Part shown: piece by piece, positions 1 through 10,622 of the stretch
Layout: every line of letters starts with the position of its first letter
How positions within the stretch are numbered: the first letter of the stretch is position 1
DNA from: Molanna angustata
Lineage: Eukaryota > Arthropoda > Insecta > Trichoptera > Molannidae
NCBI GenBank assembly: GCA_963576475.1
Contig: OY754972.1
Location: 35,068,556-35,132,555, forward strand
Direction: 5' to 3'
DNA length: 64,000 bases
The notes under the pieces: model-generated
Databases searched by the model: none
The model's input: only the letters and a program-made list of their open reading frames with translations
Told to the model about the DNA's origin: nothing
Made by a program: the position numbers and the translations under genes

Positions 1-245
1 TGGTCATACCCCAGATGTTTCTTATTCAAAAAGATCTGAAGTGTGAATCTTCCATTCACATTATTCGTCGATTGTTCTTTTGCACTATGGTGCCAAGATC
101 GCCAATCTAGAGGGCATCATGAGCTACTTTTCGTGTAATGAATTTTTTTTCTGGTCGATAACTTAGCAATCTGTGAAGGGGCCGATTACAGCCCTCATAT
201 GCAGAGCGGGTGGTGGTGGATGTAGCGAATTTAATATTAAAATTA
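1..245 (-). other. Degraded protein-like sequence, unidentified
   Basis: The minus strand shows broken but protein-like stretches, for example VNGRFTLQIFLNKKHLGYD near 1-60 and RPLHRLLSYRPEKKF near 150-190. They lie in different frames with stops between them. I do not recognise the family. A decayed transposon ORF is the likeliest explanation, but it could be chance. No splice-flanked exon fits here. Confidence 0.2.
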
Positions 246-789
246 TTAGTTGTAATGCATTTCCGAGAAACTCTGAATTCAGATTAACCTAATTTTGAAA
301 ATATTAATAAGAATCAAATTACCTTCAGTTCCTGTGAACGGTGTGGATGGTGATTTAAACCTACATAGATACTACTAATATAATAACCTGGGTCTGAAAT
401 AGAGGCAAAAATAAGTAACAAATGAAAATAAGCTTTAAGTCATCTTTTGTTGTTTTTATTCGGGATGTTTTTTAATGAAGCTTTAAAATAACTTTCTTAT
501 TTTTCCTTTGTTATTCTGAAATCGAATTTAATATTTTAAAATGTAAACGAAGACTTATTTTATGAAAATATTATTTATCAAGCTTTAATGTTTCTCCGAA
601 TGAATCTGTTTCTAGAAAGGTTTATTCTGCAGGCAAAAAAAAAGTAGAGAATAATTTTGATTAAATTTTAAGGTTGAAGGAAATTATATTATGTAAGAAG
701 AAAATATTTATTTATTTTGGATACGATATTTTTTAAGCAAACAATGTTTTATGAAAATACAAGAATGTGGTTTGAAATACGACTGCATC
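246..789. other. AT-rich intergenic or intronic DNA, no gene seen
   Basis: Very AT-rich with homopolymer runs. I see no coding frame with family features, no inverted-repeat ends and no RNA gene. If the receptor gene continues downstream of 6095, this lies in one of its later introns. Confidence 0.5.
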
Positions 790-796
790 TTTTTCT

Positions 797-1215
797 TCTT
801 CTTTGCCTTAGTCCCGTGTTAGTCGGGGTCGGCCCTCCTGGTACGCAATCTCCAGGACACTCTGTCCTGGGTCGTCAAGGTATCGATGTGGTCCCCCTGA
901 AGTTCTTTTTGAATGCTAGACCACCAAGTTGCCGGCGGACGACCTCTTCTCCGCTGAATAGTTGGTATGTCTAGTGTCTTTCTCACGATGTGATTCTCAT
1001 CACGACGCATAACATGGCCATACCAACGCAGCCTTGTTTCTTTTAGTTTGTCCACTATCGGTGCCACTTTGAAACTTCCTCGAATATAGGTGTTCCTGAT
1101 TTTATCATCTCTTGTAACACCGCCTGCCCACCTAAGCATTTTCATTTCGGCGGTGTGGAGTTTTTGTTCGTGGCATTTCTTGGCGGTCCAGCACTCAGCT
1201 CCATACAACATCGCC
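797..1215 (-). pseudogene. RTE-type LINE reverse transcriptase, C-terminal fragment
   Basis: The minus-strand frame at 819-1211 (130 aa) carries the C-terminal signature of insect RTE-like endonuclease/reverse transcriptases: YGAECWTAKK, EMKMLRWAGGVTR, RNTYIRG, RLRWYGHVMRRDE and RRRGRPPATWW in that order. All upstream domains (endonuclease, palm with YADD) are absent, so this is a 5'-truncated, dead copy. On the coding strand the fragment runs into a short GAA-rich stretch (TTCTTCTTC on the plus strand near 797-807). The same kind of tail follows other RT fragments in this window. Confidence 0.8.
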
Positions 1216-1279
1216 GGTCTGACAGCATCACATAAGTAATTATTTTGGTTACAAGTGTAGAGAATTAAATTTCATATAC

Positions 1280-2448
1280 GAGTTGCATGTAACACATGAG
1301 ATCCAACTGTCCATGGCGATAGTATGTATGATTGAAGAATACGTCCAAAACAAACACAAATTAATAAATATTTTAAGATTTTTTGATTTCTATGTATATA
1401 AAACATGTAGGTATGTTTATCGGGATATAATAGTATGGAGGTCAGTCTATTTTTCCTAACCAGAATATGAAAACAGCATGCTGGTATGTATGTATGTTTG
1501 GAGATTACGTATATATCAAACTATTGAGTGAGATTTTGTGTTATGTAGGTATACTGCCTTACAAATTGTAATTAAAAAAAAAGTTTGAGATGTAAAATTT
1601 AATGCTCATATTTTTTACAGAAAGAAAACTTAAACACAAATTAAAAAAGTCCTCTATAAAACATGTAGGTATTTATGTGTGTCAGGTAAGGATCGTATGC
1701 AGGCTTTTTTTCCTACCCAGAATATGAAAACAGGATGATGGTATGTATAAATATTTGGAGATTAAGTATCAAACTATTCAATCCACGTAGATATTGTGCA
1801 GTGTACAGGTACTATCTTACAAATTGTATGTACAGGTACCTACTATCTTACAAATTGTATGTACAGGTACTATCTTACAAATTGTACATATGTACAGGTA
1901 CTATCTTACAAATTGTATGTACAGGTACTATCTTACAAATTGTATGTACAGGTACTATCTTACAAATTGTATGTACAGGTACCTACTATCTTACAAATTG
2001 TATGTACAGGTACTATCTTACAAATTGTACATATGTACAGGTACTATCTTACAAATTGTATGTACAGGTACTATCTTACAAATTGTATGTACAGGTACCT
2101 ACTATCTTACAAATTGTATGTACAGGTACTATCTTACAAATTGTACATATGTACAGGTACTATCTTACAAATTGTATGTACAGGTACTATCTTACAAATT
2201 GTATGTACAGGTACCTACTATCTTACAAATTGTATGTACAGGTACTATCTTACAAATTGTACATATGTACAGGTACTATCTTACAAATTGTATGTACAGG
2301 TACTATCTTACAAATTGTATGTACAGGTACTATCTTACAAATTGTATGAAACGATGTCTTCACTTAATTCAATTTTTATAAAAAAAAAAAAATAAGATGT
2401 AGTGTGTGAATAGAAAATTATATTTTAAGTAAGTTAAGAAAATTATAT
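1280..2448 (-). mobile_element. Helentron-like non-autonomous element, copy A (first part)
   Basis: It begins with the reverse complement of the family 3' end (AGTTGCATGTAACACATGAG then ATCCAACTGT). It continues through the shared internal sequence, including the CCTACCCAGAATATGAAAAC and ACAAATTGTATGAAACGATG blocks. Part of the internal region occurs twice (1280-1630 and 1640-1800). A minisatellite then fills 1802-2346. The copy is split at 2448 by copy B and resumes at 3363. Confidence 0.75.
1802..2346. repeat. 27/31-bp minisatellite with 116-bp higher-order unit
   Basis: Nineteen units end to end. Short unit S is 27 bp (TGTACAGGTACTATCTTACA plus AATTGTA). L is 31 bp with an extra CCTA after GGTA. 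M is 31 bp with a CATA prefix. By eye the order is S, LSMS, S, LSMS, LSMS, LSMS, S, so LSMS (116 bp) is a higher-order repeat present four times. The array sits where other copies of the element have one TACTGCCATACAAATTGTATG-like segment. It therefore arose inside the element. Several frames stay open for about 200 codons purely because of the repeat and should not be called genes. Confidence 0.95.
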
Positions 2449-3362
2449 TCCAACTGTCGATTTGTTCAGGAGAACTTTGTTCTCTTAACATATCGACAAT
2501 GTATCAAGCCAGAATACGCGAGAATTGTATGGAGAGGTCTACTTTTTTCACGGCTTTTCCAACTTTGAAGTCAAAAAACACCAACTTAGAGGCTTCGCAG
2601 CATATATGTTCCATACACGGATTAACTCAGAATTCGGAGTAGAACATTTCGTGTGTCTGTGTGTGTGTGTGTCTGTGTGTTTGTGTGTGTCTGTGTGTGT
2701 GTCTGTGTGTGTGTCCGTCCCCCCCTTATAACTTTTGATCCGCTCAATTTACCAAAATTTCAGAATATATAAACAGTTATAGGCCTACAAAACTTTTATA
2801 CTCGGAACTTTGAATTTTTGTTTCAGTCAGGGGTTATCAACTTTTGAATTTTTATTTTATTTTTCCATATATCTCAGAAACCATAAAAGCTAGAACGCTG
2901 AAAATTGGTACAAACATAGAAAAATAAAAAATCTCAAATTAGTTTTTTCAAAAAAATTCCAGGGTTTCTCAAACATTTTTTATTAAGAAAAATATTTTTT
3001 TTATGATAAATTTATGAGTTTAACTGCCTATATTTCCAAAACTTATACAATTATCGAAAAAAGCCGAAACACCCCAACTAGATAATTTAATTTTCTATAA
3101 AAAATATTATTTATTATTATTTTTCTATAAATATTACATACATACCATCATGCTATTTTCATATTCTGGGTAGGACAAAAGGAACTTCCTCCATACTATC
3201 CTATCTTGACATACATACCTACATAAAATATGTTGTATAGAAAACAAAATATCTGAAAATATTCAATAATTTGTATTTATGGGTTTATAGTTTGGTACAT
3301 ATTCTTCAACTATACATACTATCGCTATCGACAGTTGGATCTCTTGTGTTACATGCAACTAG
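2449..3362 (+). mobile_element. Helentron-like element, copy B, nested in copy A
   Basis: Starts TCCAACTGTCGATTTG and ends ...CATGTGTTACATG-type hairpin (here CTTGTGTTACATGCAA) then CTAG, flanked by T on both sides. It has the internal (GT)n tract (2650-2716), the CAGGGGTTATCAACTTTTGA block and the GGTTTCTCAAAC block. About 120 bp around the CGACATCGCTTCATAC block is missing relative to copy J. Copy A sequence is found on both sides, so B inserted into A. Confidence 0.85.
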
Positions 3363-3825
3363 TTTAATTAAATAAGTAAGTATATAGAAAATTAAGACCT
3401 ACTACAATGTACTATTTTTTATAGAAAATTTAATTTTCTAGTTGGAGTGTTTCGGATTTTTTCGATATTTTAAAAACTTTGGAAACATAAACAGTTAATC
3501 GCATACATTAATCATGGAAAAAAATGTTTTTCCCCATAAAAAAATGTTGAAACTGAAACTTTTTTAAAAAAATATTTTGAGATTTTTTATTTGTCTTTAT
3601 TCGTAGGTACCATTTTACAATGTTCTAGTTTTTATGGTTTTTGAAATATATGGAAAAACAAAGTAAAAATTCAAAAGTTGATAACCCCTGACTGATAAAA
3701 AATTCAAAATTCTGAGAATAAAAAGAAAATTATGAAATTTTGGGCTCTGTAAATTGAGCAGATCAAAAGTTATATGGACACACACACACACAGGCAGACA
3801 CACAGACACACTAAATTTTGAGATG
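3363..3825 (-). mobile_element. Helentron-like element, copy A (second part)
   Basis: Continuation of copy A after copy B: TTTTCTAGTTGGAGTGTTTC, TTGATAACCCCTGACTGA and a CA-rich tract at 3778-3810 appear in the order expected for the minus orientation. The terminal TTGGA end is missing, so the copy is truncated near 3825. Confidence 0.7.
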
Positions 3826-4067
3826 AGAGTGATAAGTCTTGGTCTTGCTACTTTACAAAAAAAAATTATTTATATTTCTGTTAAAAATTAGATAATATTA
3901 AAATGAAATATGACAAAAACACACCAACCTCAAAGATTTCTAAAGTCTGTATCTGATCTTACTCTTATGTCCATCAACTTCATGAGTAGCCAAAAAAAGG
4001 ATAGGGTAATGACAAGGAGAAGAAATTAGGATCAGTTGTTCAAGGATAAATATTTCTTCTTTAGTTT

Positions 4068-4275
4068 TGTTGAACAAGCGGTGATAGCCCCGCGGTAAGG
4101 TCGTCGGCTCACATGCGTGAGGTCGATGGTTCGAATCCGGACGGGGCACGCACCTCTGGATTTTTAAAAAAATCTATGTGCGGATTTATATCACTAGCTA
4201 TGTGTAGCCATGATCCAATATGTCTGGTTCCCCTTACTAAGGGTTACGAAGGTCAGATAGCAGTCGCTTCAATTT
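4068..4275 (+). mobile_element. tRNA-derived SINE
   Basis: Contains a good internal Pol III box B (GGTTCGAATCC at 4128-4138), a box A-like stretch upstream (TAGCCCCGCGGTAAGG), and complementary ends GCCCCG/CGGGGC. The T and anticodon arms do not fold well, so this is not a working tRNA. A non-tRNA body follows for about 130 bp and leads into a TTCTTCTTC tract. Confidence 0.6.
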
Positions 4276-4277
4276 AA

Positions 4278-4600
4278 ATTCTTCTTCTTCCCTTGGTTTT
4301 AGGTCGAGGGCCTGTTTTTTGAGTCGGAGAATGCCTCTTGTGATCTGGATGTCCAGCTGTCACACCATCTTTTTGCTGGTCTCCCTCTTGCTCTTCGACC
4401 CTCCGGGACTTCCTTGGAGACATTTTTGGGTAATCGCGTGTCTCCCATTCTCTCGACGTGGTCTCTCCATTGACGCCTTCGCCCTCTACCCCAGCGGATG
4501 ATGTCGTCTACATCGCAACTCCTTCTTATATCCTCGTTCCGGACTCTATCCACGAGTGTTACGCCCACTATGGAGCGCAGTGCCATCGTTTCAGCAGTCT
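4278..4600 (-). pseudogene. LINE reverse transcriptase C-terminal fragment
   Basis: The minus-strand frame 4299-4586 (95 aa) reads SIVGVTLVDRVRNEDIRRSC, then DDIIRWGRGRRRQWRDHVER, then GRRARGRPAKRWCD. This is the tail of an endonuclease/RT LINE protein of the RTE-like group. The copy is 5'-truncated. On its coding strand it ends at GAA repeats (TTCTTCTTC, plus strand 4280-4288), as the fragments at 797, 29108 and 29655 do. No RT palm motif is present, so it is not functional. Confidence 0.75.
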
Positions 4601-4609
4601 GGAGGAGAC

Positions 4610-4715
4610 TAATTCATTTTATTTATTAAAATTCAAGTACAATACTGTGTACAATGGCGGGTTTATTGCCACAAGGCAATTTCTTCCAACCAACCAAAGA
4701 AAAGTGAGGCTATAG
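4610..4715 (-). mobile_element. SINE tail fragment
   Basis: In reverse complement it matches the 3' body of the SINEs at 30714 and 31215 (TTGGAAGAAATTGCC, GGCAATAAAC). The tRNA-like head is missing. Confidence 0.5.
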
Positions 4716-4854
4716 ATAGTATAGTGGTATGTACATTAAATTTATAACAAACGGAAAGAAACACGTTACATTATTATGAGTTAATTGACAGCAATAAAGG
4801 AAGGAAGGAAATAGAGGTTGAGGGAGGGGAGGGAGGATGGATATGGGGTGTCAT

Positions 4855-5124
4855 TCAAGAATTATTAGACAGGTAAAACAGCTTTAGTTTCTTTTTAAAA
4901 AGTTGAATCGATTGAGACGTCGTAGTATCATTATTTAAGGTGTTCCATAGTCTTGCTGATTGTACTTCGAAAGAGGAACTGAGAAATTCAGTAGAATGAA
5001 TGGGAATAGCTAGTGTGGTACGTTCAGCAGATCGAATCCACCATGATATCTTGAGAAAAACGTTATTTTTTATCAAATCTCTGCCTCTTCGATCTACTGA
5101 TCGTACTACAATTGTTGTTCCCAT
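4855..5124 (-). pseudogene. Jockey/CR1-type LINE ORF2 C-terminal fragment
   Basis: The 89-residue minus frame has FLSSSFEVQSARLWNTLNND followed by SIQLFKKKLKLFYL. This is the F-x-ARLWN-LP...FK..L signature found at the very end of many Jockey and CR1-type LINE proteins. Everything upstream is missing or rearranged. The N-terminal half (VRSVDRRGRDLIKN) reads into an inverted duplication of the same gene segment, so it is a chimeric reading frame. Confidence 0.65.
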
Positions 5125-5164
5125 TCATTCGAATGAATTTCTCAGTTCCTCTTTTGAAGTACAA
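4960..5164. repeat. Inverted repeat, 77-nt arms, made from LINE sequence
   Basis: The left arm 4960-5036 begins TTGTACTTCGAAAGAGGAAC. The right arm 5088-5164 ends with its near complement (GTTCCTCTTTTGAAGTACAA). The loop is 51 nt. Both arms encode the same LINE C-terminus on opposite strands. An inverted partial duplication is the simplest origin. Confidence 0.85.
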
Positions 5165-5345
5165 CCACCAGACTATATAACACCATAAGTGTTACTAGGT
5201 ATTTTAAAATCAAACAAAATTGTTTATATTTCAACATAATTTTTTTTATTTTATCAGGACGACCGTTTCGGCTGAATATGCCCTTTTTATGTTTGTTTAT
5301 TATAAATTTAATGTTACAGATAGGTACCACTACACTATCTTGACG

Positions 5346-5410
5346 TTGCTTTGGTTGATTAGAAGAAATTACCTTGTGGCAATAAACTCACCATTGTAGA
5401 CATTTTACAT
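5346..5410 (+). mobile_element. SINE tail fragment
   Basis: TTGATTAGAAGAAATTACC and GGCAATAAACTCACCA match the body of the SINEs at 30714, 31215 and 39930. There is no tRNA-like head. Confidence 0.45.
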
Positions 5411-5858
5411 GAATCAAGAATAAAATAAATGTTTGCACAATCAAAAATCAAAGTCTCGCAAGACCATGTCCAAGACTTGCAATACTTTTTGCACATCACT
5501 GTCATTAACTGTTCACTACTGACTTCAGATTTTTATCGTTAGACATCAGTATGACCTGTCGTCTGATGAAAATCAATACACCTATGTATTGCCATTCGAA
5601 TAAAAAAAATACCGATTATTATCTTCACTGTAGTAACTTTGGGAAGGTCAAAAAAATTGACTAGAGCCAAGGTCTTGATATAAGCCGAAGTGTCTCGTGA
5701 ACTTCAACAAGTAAGAACTTTTCTTTGTGGAGAAAGAGTTTCGTTATTCCCAGGTGACGATTAATAGAGAACAATATAACTTGGAGTAATGAAATTATTT
5801 GCGGTTTCTCACTGACAAGTAATGAATATTATTTCTAAATATACCTATTAAATTAATT
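5411..5858. other. No gene seen
   Basis: AT-rich unique-looking sequence. No coding signature, repeat end or RNA fold that I can support. Confidence 0.4.
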
Positions 5859-5930
5859 GGTTTTCAACCGACTTCGGAAAACTGATGAGGTTATCAATTA
5901 CAGTTTTTTTATGTATGTTCATTGTATATT
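5859..5930. repeat. Fragment resembling a widespread insect repeat
   Basis: GGTTTTCAACCGACTTCGG then GAGGTTATCAATT. From memory, sequences of the form CAACCGACTTCC...GGAGGTTCTCAATTCG are very common interspersed repeats in Lepidoptera. The match is short and recalled, so confidence is low. Confidence 0.3.
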
Positions 5931-5984
5931 AAAATAATGAATATGTCCTTGAAACAAGTTAATATACATCCTCATACATTCCCT

Positions 5985-6060
5985 AAATAAAGCAAACATG
6001 CTTGTGCTGTAGGTGAACGAAATTGGTCGTGGCAGGATACTAAGAGGTGTCGAGACTTTG
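5985..6060 (-). mobile_element. SINE fragment, related to the tRNA-like copy at 58940
   Basis: The reverse complement reads TGCCACGACCAATTTCGTTC followed by ACCTACAGCACAAGCATG. The tRNA-like sequence at 58940 continues TGCCTCGACCGATTTCGTTC, ACCTATAGCACAAGCAT. A shared 3' body outside the tRNA part shows both are copies of a SINE. Confidence 0.6.
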
Positions 6061-6094
6061 ATCAAACAAAAATAAGTTTAAAGACGAATGTTAC

Positions 6095-6242
6095 CTCTTC
6101 CCATACAAGCTGCTTGGATACTCCTGGTCTCAGGTTCATAATCTTAAGTTCAGCTGCCTTCAGATCACCATCAGCTGTGAATTCCACATTTGGTTTTCCT
6201 TGTTCTCCTTCAACGGAGACATTGCGCAAGTACTTGAAGAAT
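6095..6242 (-). CDS. Exon of an NMDA-type ionotropic glutamate receptor (GluN2-like), amino-terminal domain
   Basis: Read on the minus strand, the exon is preceded by CTTCATTTCAG and followed by GTAACATTCG, good insect splice sites. It has 148 nt: one base completing a split codon, then 49 open codons beginning [20 protein letters not shown] and ending KQLVWEE. NxS in [14 protein letters not shown] and KIMNL recall the end of the bilobed amino-terminal domain of NMDA receptor subunits (vertebrate GluN2 has MNV..EG, FTEDGY and a WEKVG stretch). The incoming phase matches the exon at 58431-58605, about 52 kb upstream. The following intron would be phase 0. The exon is far less AT-rich than its surroundings. 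The splice structure is firm; the family call is from memory, and another glutamate receptor class is possible. Confidence 0.7.
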
Positions 6243-6350
6243 CTGAAATGAAGAACAAATAAATCAATTGTAAATTTTCTTTCATAGTTATTTTTCTATT
6301 GAGAAAGGAAGATATATGTTATGTTTGACTCTTCTTTCAGTCTGTTGGCC

Positions 6351-6869
6351 TTAAGCAGCCCATTCACGATCGTGCCATTCAGCATCGCTCCATATGGACC
6401 GGCTCCATTTGGAGCATTGTAAAATTTTCATCACACTCGTCATCACGGGCGCGCCATCGAGCCATCGAATCATCAAAATTAGTAGCTTTCGCATTAATAA
6501 GTTATATTTTTTTTTTCAAGTAAAAATTAGTTATAATTCTGGTGATGAGTTTTATGCAACTGCTATTTAGCGGTTTGTTTATATATAAATAGATAAAAAC
6601 AAAGAAAAAATGTTGTATTTACGCATTCACGAGAGTGACAAACAGCTCGGCGCAATGAGATGGCGCAATGTACCGCTGGTTTTCACACACACGAGCATGC
6701 CGTGCCAACAGGATGCGCCGCGCCGTTTTCGCGGTACTACAGTTTCGATCGTTTGGAATTCCATTTTGGTGTGTCACGCCAATTGGACTGCGCGGGATTT
6801 GACGAGCGCATTTCGGAGTGATAGCAAGCCATTTGGAAGGATGGCACGATCGTAAATGGGGGCCTTTAA
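6351..6869. mobile_element. TTAA-flanked inverted-repeat element (piggyBac-type MITE?)
   Basis: TTAA occurs at both ends (6351-6354 and 6866-6869). Just inside are inverted repeats of about 24 bp sharing CCCATTYACGATCGTGCCAT. The interior of about 510 bp is distinctly richer in GC than its surroundings and has overlapping short ORFs on both strands (6610-6855 plus, 6619-6897 minus). Neither resembles a transposase I know. TTAA duplication is the hallmark of piggyBac-superfamily insertion, so a non-autonomous piggyBac-like element is likely. The TIR start is not the classic CCCTAGAAAG type. Confidence 0.7.
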
Positions 6870-7502
6870 GATGCATTGGAAACCAAATTGCAGTCAATTC
6901 ACATTTCCCGTGACACTCACTCTATGTTACGTGACTATTTTTATCAAGCTTTCAGCTGTAAAACGTATTACGTATATATACTGCGAGGCAACAACTTAGA
7001 ATATTGCTACCGATATTTATTATAATCAATTGTTTTCGAGTGTCCCGAAAGAGCCGGGTAGGTAATCAAAAATTCAACAGGCAAAATAACATCTTACATA
7101 GTTCAGCAATGAGATTTTCCACTCATCCTGAATATTGCCTTTTCATGCGAGAAGACATTGGAGTGTATGGAAACACGCACGTGTCATGATTTATTTTACA
7201 ATGAGAAAAAATTGTGACCACCGAAATGGCTACCTGCGTTTTTAGCCAAACCTTTGTTATCAGAAATAAAAGTTAATCCATTTTTGACTGTACTGTTTGG
7301 TTAAGCGCACAAAATATTTAGTAGCACAAAGCGAATTGTTTTGTAGTCATTATAGTTCGGTTAATTTTAACTTTTTTAGTGGATAATGTAACACACTGTA
7401 TAATATTACACACTGTGGGATGTGCTTTGATGGTATGACTGAATGAATAAATTAATTGTTATAGAGCCAACGTTTGCCCGGGCGCACTAACATTTTTAGA
7501 AA
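6870..7502. other. No gene seen
   Basis: AT-rich intronic filler. The short frame at 7004-7189 has no family feature. Confidence 0.4.
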
Positions 7503-8511
7503 CTAGTTGCATGTAACACATGAGATCCAACTGTCGATAGCGATAGTATGTATAGTTGAAGAATATGTACCAAACTATAAACCCATAGATACAAATTATT
7601 GAATATTTTCAGATATTTTGTTTTCTATACAACATATGTAGGTATGTATGTCAAGATAGGATAGTATGGAGGAAGATCCTTTTTCCTACCCAGAATATGC
7701 AAATAGCATGATGGTATGTATGTATGTTTGGAGATGAAGTATCAAACTATTAAGTCTTCTTACATATTGTGTATAGGCGACTGCCATACAAAATGTATGA
7801 AGCGATGTCGTCACTAAATTCAATTTTTAAAAAAATTGTTAAAAAAAAATTGAGATCTTCTACTACAATGTTAATATTTTTTATAGAAAATTAAATTATC
7901 TAGTTGGGGTGTTTCGGCTTTTTTCGATAATTGTAAAAGTTTTGGAAATATAGGCAGTTAAACTCATAAATTTATCATAAAAAAAATATTTTTCTTAATA
8001 AAATATGTTTGAGAAACCCTGGAATTTTTTTGAAAAAACTTATTTGAGATTTTGTATTTGTCTATGTTTGTACCAATTTTCATCGTTCTACCGTTTATGG
8101 TTTCTGAGATATATGGAAAAATAAAATAAAAATTCAAAAGTTGATAACCCCTGACTGAAACAAAAATTCAAAATTCCGAGTATAAAAGTTTTGTAGGCCT
8201 GTAACTGTTTATATATTCTGAAATTTTAGGCTCTGTAAATTGAGCGGATCAAAAGTTATAAGGGGGGGGGGACACACAGACACACAGACACACACACACA
8301 CAGACACACGAAATGTTCTAATCCGAATTCTGAGTAAATCCGTGTATGGAACATATATGCTGCGAAGCCTCTAAGTTGGTGTTTTTTGACTTCAAAGTTG
8401 GAAAAGCCGTGAAAAAAGTAGACCTCTCCATACAATTCTCGCGTATTCTGGCTTGATACATTGTCGATATGTTAAGAGAACAAAGTTCTCCTGAACAAAT
8501 CGACAGTTGGA
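7503..8511 (-). mobile_element. Helentron-like element, copy C (full length)
   Basis: The minus orientation is complete. The plus strand opens with CTAGTTGCATGTAACACATG then AGATCCAACTGTCGATAGCG, and closes with AACAAATCGACAGTTGGA. The flanking bases are A on both sides, which is T/T in element orientation. The CA-rich tract lies at 8272-8310. The 5' end is of the GTTCAGGAGAACTTTGTTCT subtype, shared with copies B and J. It has no long ORF, so it is non-autonomous. Confidence 0.85.
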
Positions 8512-9079
8512 ATATTAGCAATTCATTTAATTACTTTATCTATGTGAACGTCTAAAAATGGCTTTTCAAACCAGAAACTCCAGCAAATTTGAAACAAAAT
8601 CTTTTTTAATTATTAAATGAAATTAGCTGTTTATAGTAGGTTCTATTTTATTATACATAGGTACATCCAATTCCGTCGTCAGAATATTACGTAAAAAAAA
8701 GTGTAATGTAAAAACCAAACATCGATTATCTTTTGTTTTGGCATGAAGTTCGATTCATGTAAACGACATCGTAGATTTTTACGATTGACAATTTTGCCCA
8801 CAATAAAATGGCAATGGAAGCTTCATAGGCTTCATCAAAAATTTTATTACGAAGCCAGATGTTTGAGGAGTTAGTAAGATAGAACTATAAAAAGTAATGT
8901 ATCCTAATTATGACAAAGAACAAACAATACCTATCATAAACAATATTTTCCCAAATAACACAATGTCAATAATTAAAAACAATTCTTGCAGATAGTAAGC
9001 ATTTGAAATTTTGATTCAAATTTGAAGGTTGGATCCCAATTTCTCAAAAACTCGATAAAAACCTACTGTGGCGGCGGTA
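8512..9079. other. No gene seen
   Basis: AT-rich filler without recognisable ends or coding signatures. Confidence 0.4.
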
Positions 9080-9672
9080 TAGTTAGGTAAGATTTTTTTT
9101 TTATATTAGGCAACCCACCCAATTGAGGGTGATTTGTGCCATTTTAGTGTCTATAAGACCCACAAGTTATTAATCATAGACGAATGATTGGTCTTATTAA
9201 AGGTTGATTTCATTTGAAAACAAGAATTTCTAAATTTTGGAATATAATACATATGTGGTTTTTGTTCAGTGACAAATGGTGAGCAATATTAAAAGGTCGG
9301 GAAACCTTATCAATGGAGTTATAAAAATCAAATGCAGTTCTATTCGGGCAACAAAAGAATACATGGTCAGGTGACTCAACGTCCAATCCGCATTGGCACG
9401 TGAGAAGCCAATATGCAGTGACCAATTCGGAGGCGGCAGACATTTGATATTTCTCTTTTGGATTTATTCATAACATGGAACCAGGGATGTTTTGGAATAG
9501 TGATTTGGATGAATTTATAATATGACCCTTTTTCTTTGCTTGTGTGTTCCCAAGGTAAGATTTTAATCGTTACTGTAATTTGAATGAACACTGGCGACAT
9601 GTGTGTAATTCTTAGCGAAAATTCGAAACTTATTCTGAGGAATCTGAGAAAAATTATTCCCTGCGGGGTCAA
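9080..9672 (-). pseudogene. LINE C-terminal fragment with RNase H tail and cysteine motif, frameshifted
   Basis: Two overlapping minus frames (9376-9672 and 9210-9443) together read KHPWFHVMNKSKREISNVCR, LRIGHCILASH, then after a frame change TAYWLLTCQCGLDVESPDHV and FFCCPNRTAFDFY. This is the end of the RNase H region plus the C-x-C...H....C motif that closes the ORF2 of R1, Jockey and I-type LINEs. A frameshift near 9400 breaks it, and the endonuclease and RT are absent. The sequence from about 9080 to 9210 is probably its 3' UTR. Confidence 0.65.
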
Positions 9673-10617
9673 AAGATTTTTTGTTCACTTTACATTGAAT
9701 ATAAGATTATAAGACGAACAACAAAATATATAAGTCTAAAGTGTAGCTACTTCTTGAATTTTCATTCAATTAACCTGTAACTCTAAAACTAATGTTTAAA
9801 CCATCATTGTGTTAGATATGGTAATTACTTAGAATATTATATGTTAATAAATATTTATGTAAGGTGGCAACACCAGAAATTAAGGTCATTTCCGTCGGAG
9901 CGGCTATTCGCCCTCTCTCATGTAAACTGCCATACTCACAAGACAATATATTTTGTATCAGAAAATAAAGTATTTCATTTAGATATAAAACATTGAAATA
10001 TAGGTGACGAGCAGTTATTGTGTGAGTTTATGTAGGTATTTACATTTCCGTAATCTATGGATATTATTGTTAAACTTCCATTCAATTAAAATGTTTATAA
10101 ATAATAGTATTAATGTGATGTTACTTGAAAATAATTGCAATTTGGAAATGAACTCACTACACACATAGGGCAAAATAAGATTGTGAGATCGTTGGGTTTA
10201 TTTCACGGCAAGGAATTTAGGTCAACTGAGTTATGAAGGTTATTGTGTCTTCGCTGTGGAAAAAAGACAGCTAAAAAAATCCCAAATAGTTTCACTGAAC
10301 ACTCTCTTTTTAAATTCATGAGGTCTCATTATGCCTACACGAAGGATGTGATTTCGCAATCTATTTTCATGGCGAAAACTTGGACATGTAAAAAAAAAAC
10401 CTTGAAATAGTGTCGCTCGTAAGCTCGTTGTCCTTGTTTAATAAATCGGCACGTATTTGTCATTTGGACAATTGCGTCCGAGAATCTTATTTGGCAATTT
10501 ATTCCCGAAAAGAATTTGGATATTAAAACGACAAATATTTTCATATTATCATTAGGTAGGTATTACAACTGGAAATGTTGAAGTCAAAACTAGGAAAACT
10601 TCTAGAGCAACATTATT
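9673..10617. other. No gene seen
   Basis: AT-rich sequence up to the Copia target duplication (CAAAT, 10618-10622). No supported feature. Confidence 0.4.
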
Positions 10618-10622
10618 CAAAT

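Noticed and set aside
1..110. A further glutamate receptor exon (minus strand, after CCCTCTAG, reading IGDLGTIVQKNN)
   Set aside because: It begins with IG as the next exon might, but hits a stop after 16 codons and lacks the expected Trp-rich continuation.
1735..2395. Three overlapping frames of about 200 codons
   Set aside because: They are one minisatellite read in three frames.
3780..3810. CRISPR-like array in CA or GT tracts
   Set aside because: Simple microsatellites without spacers, in a eukaryotic context.
6610..6897. Small transposase gene in the TTAA element
   Set aside because: Overlapping frames on both strands in GC-rich sequence, no DDD/E motif or zinc finger recognised.
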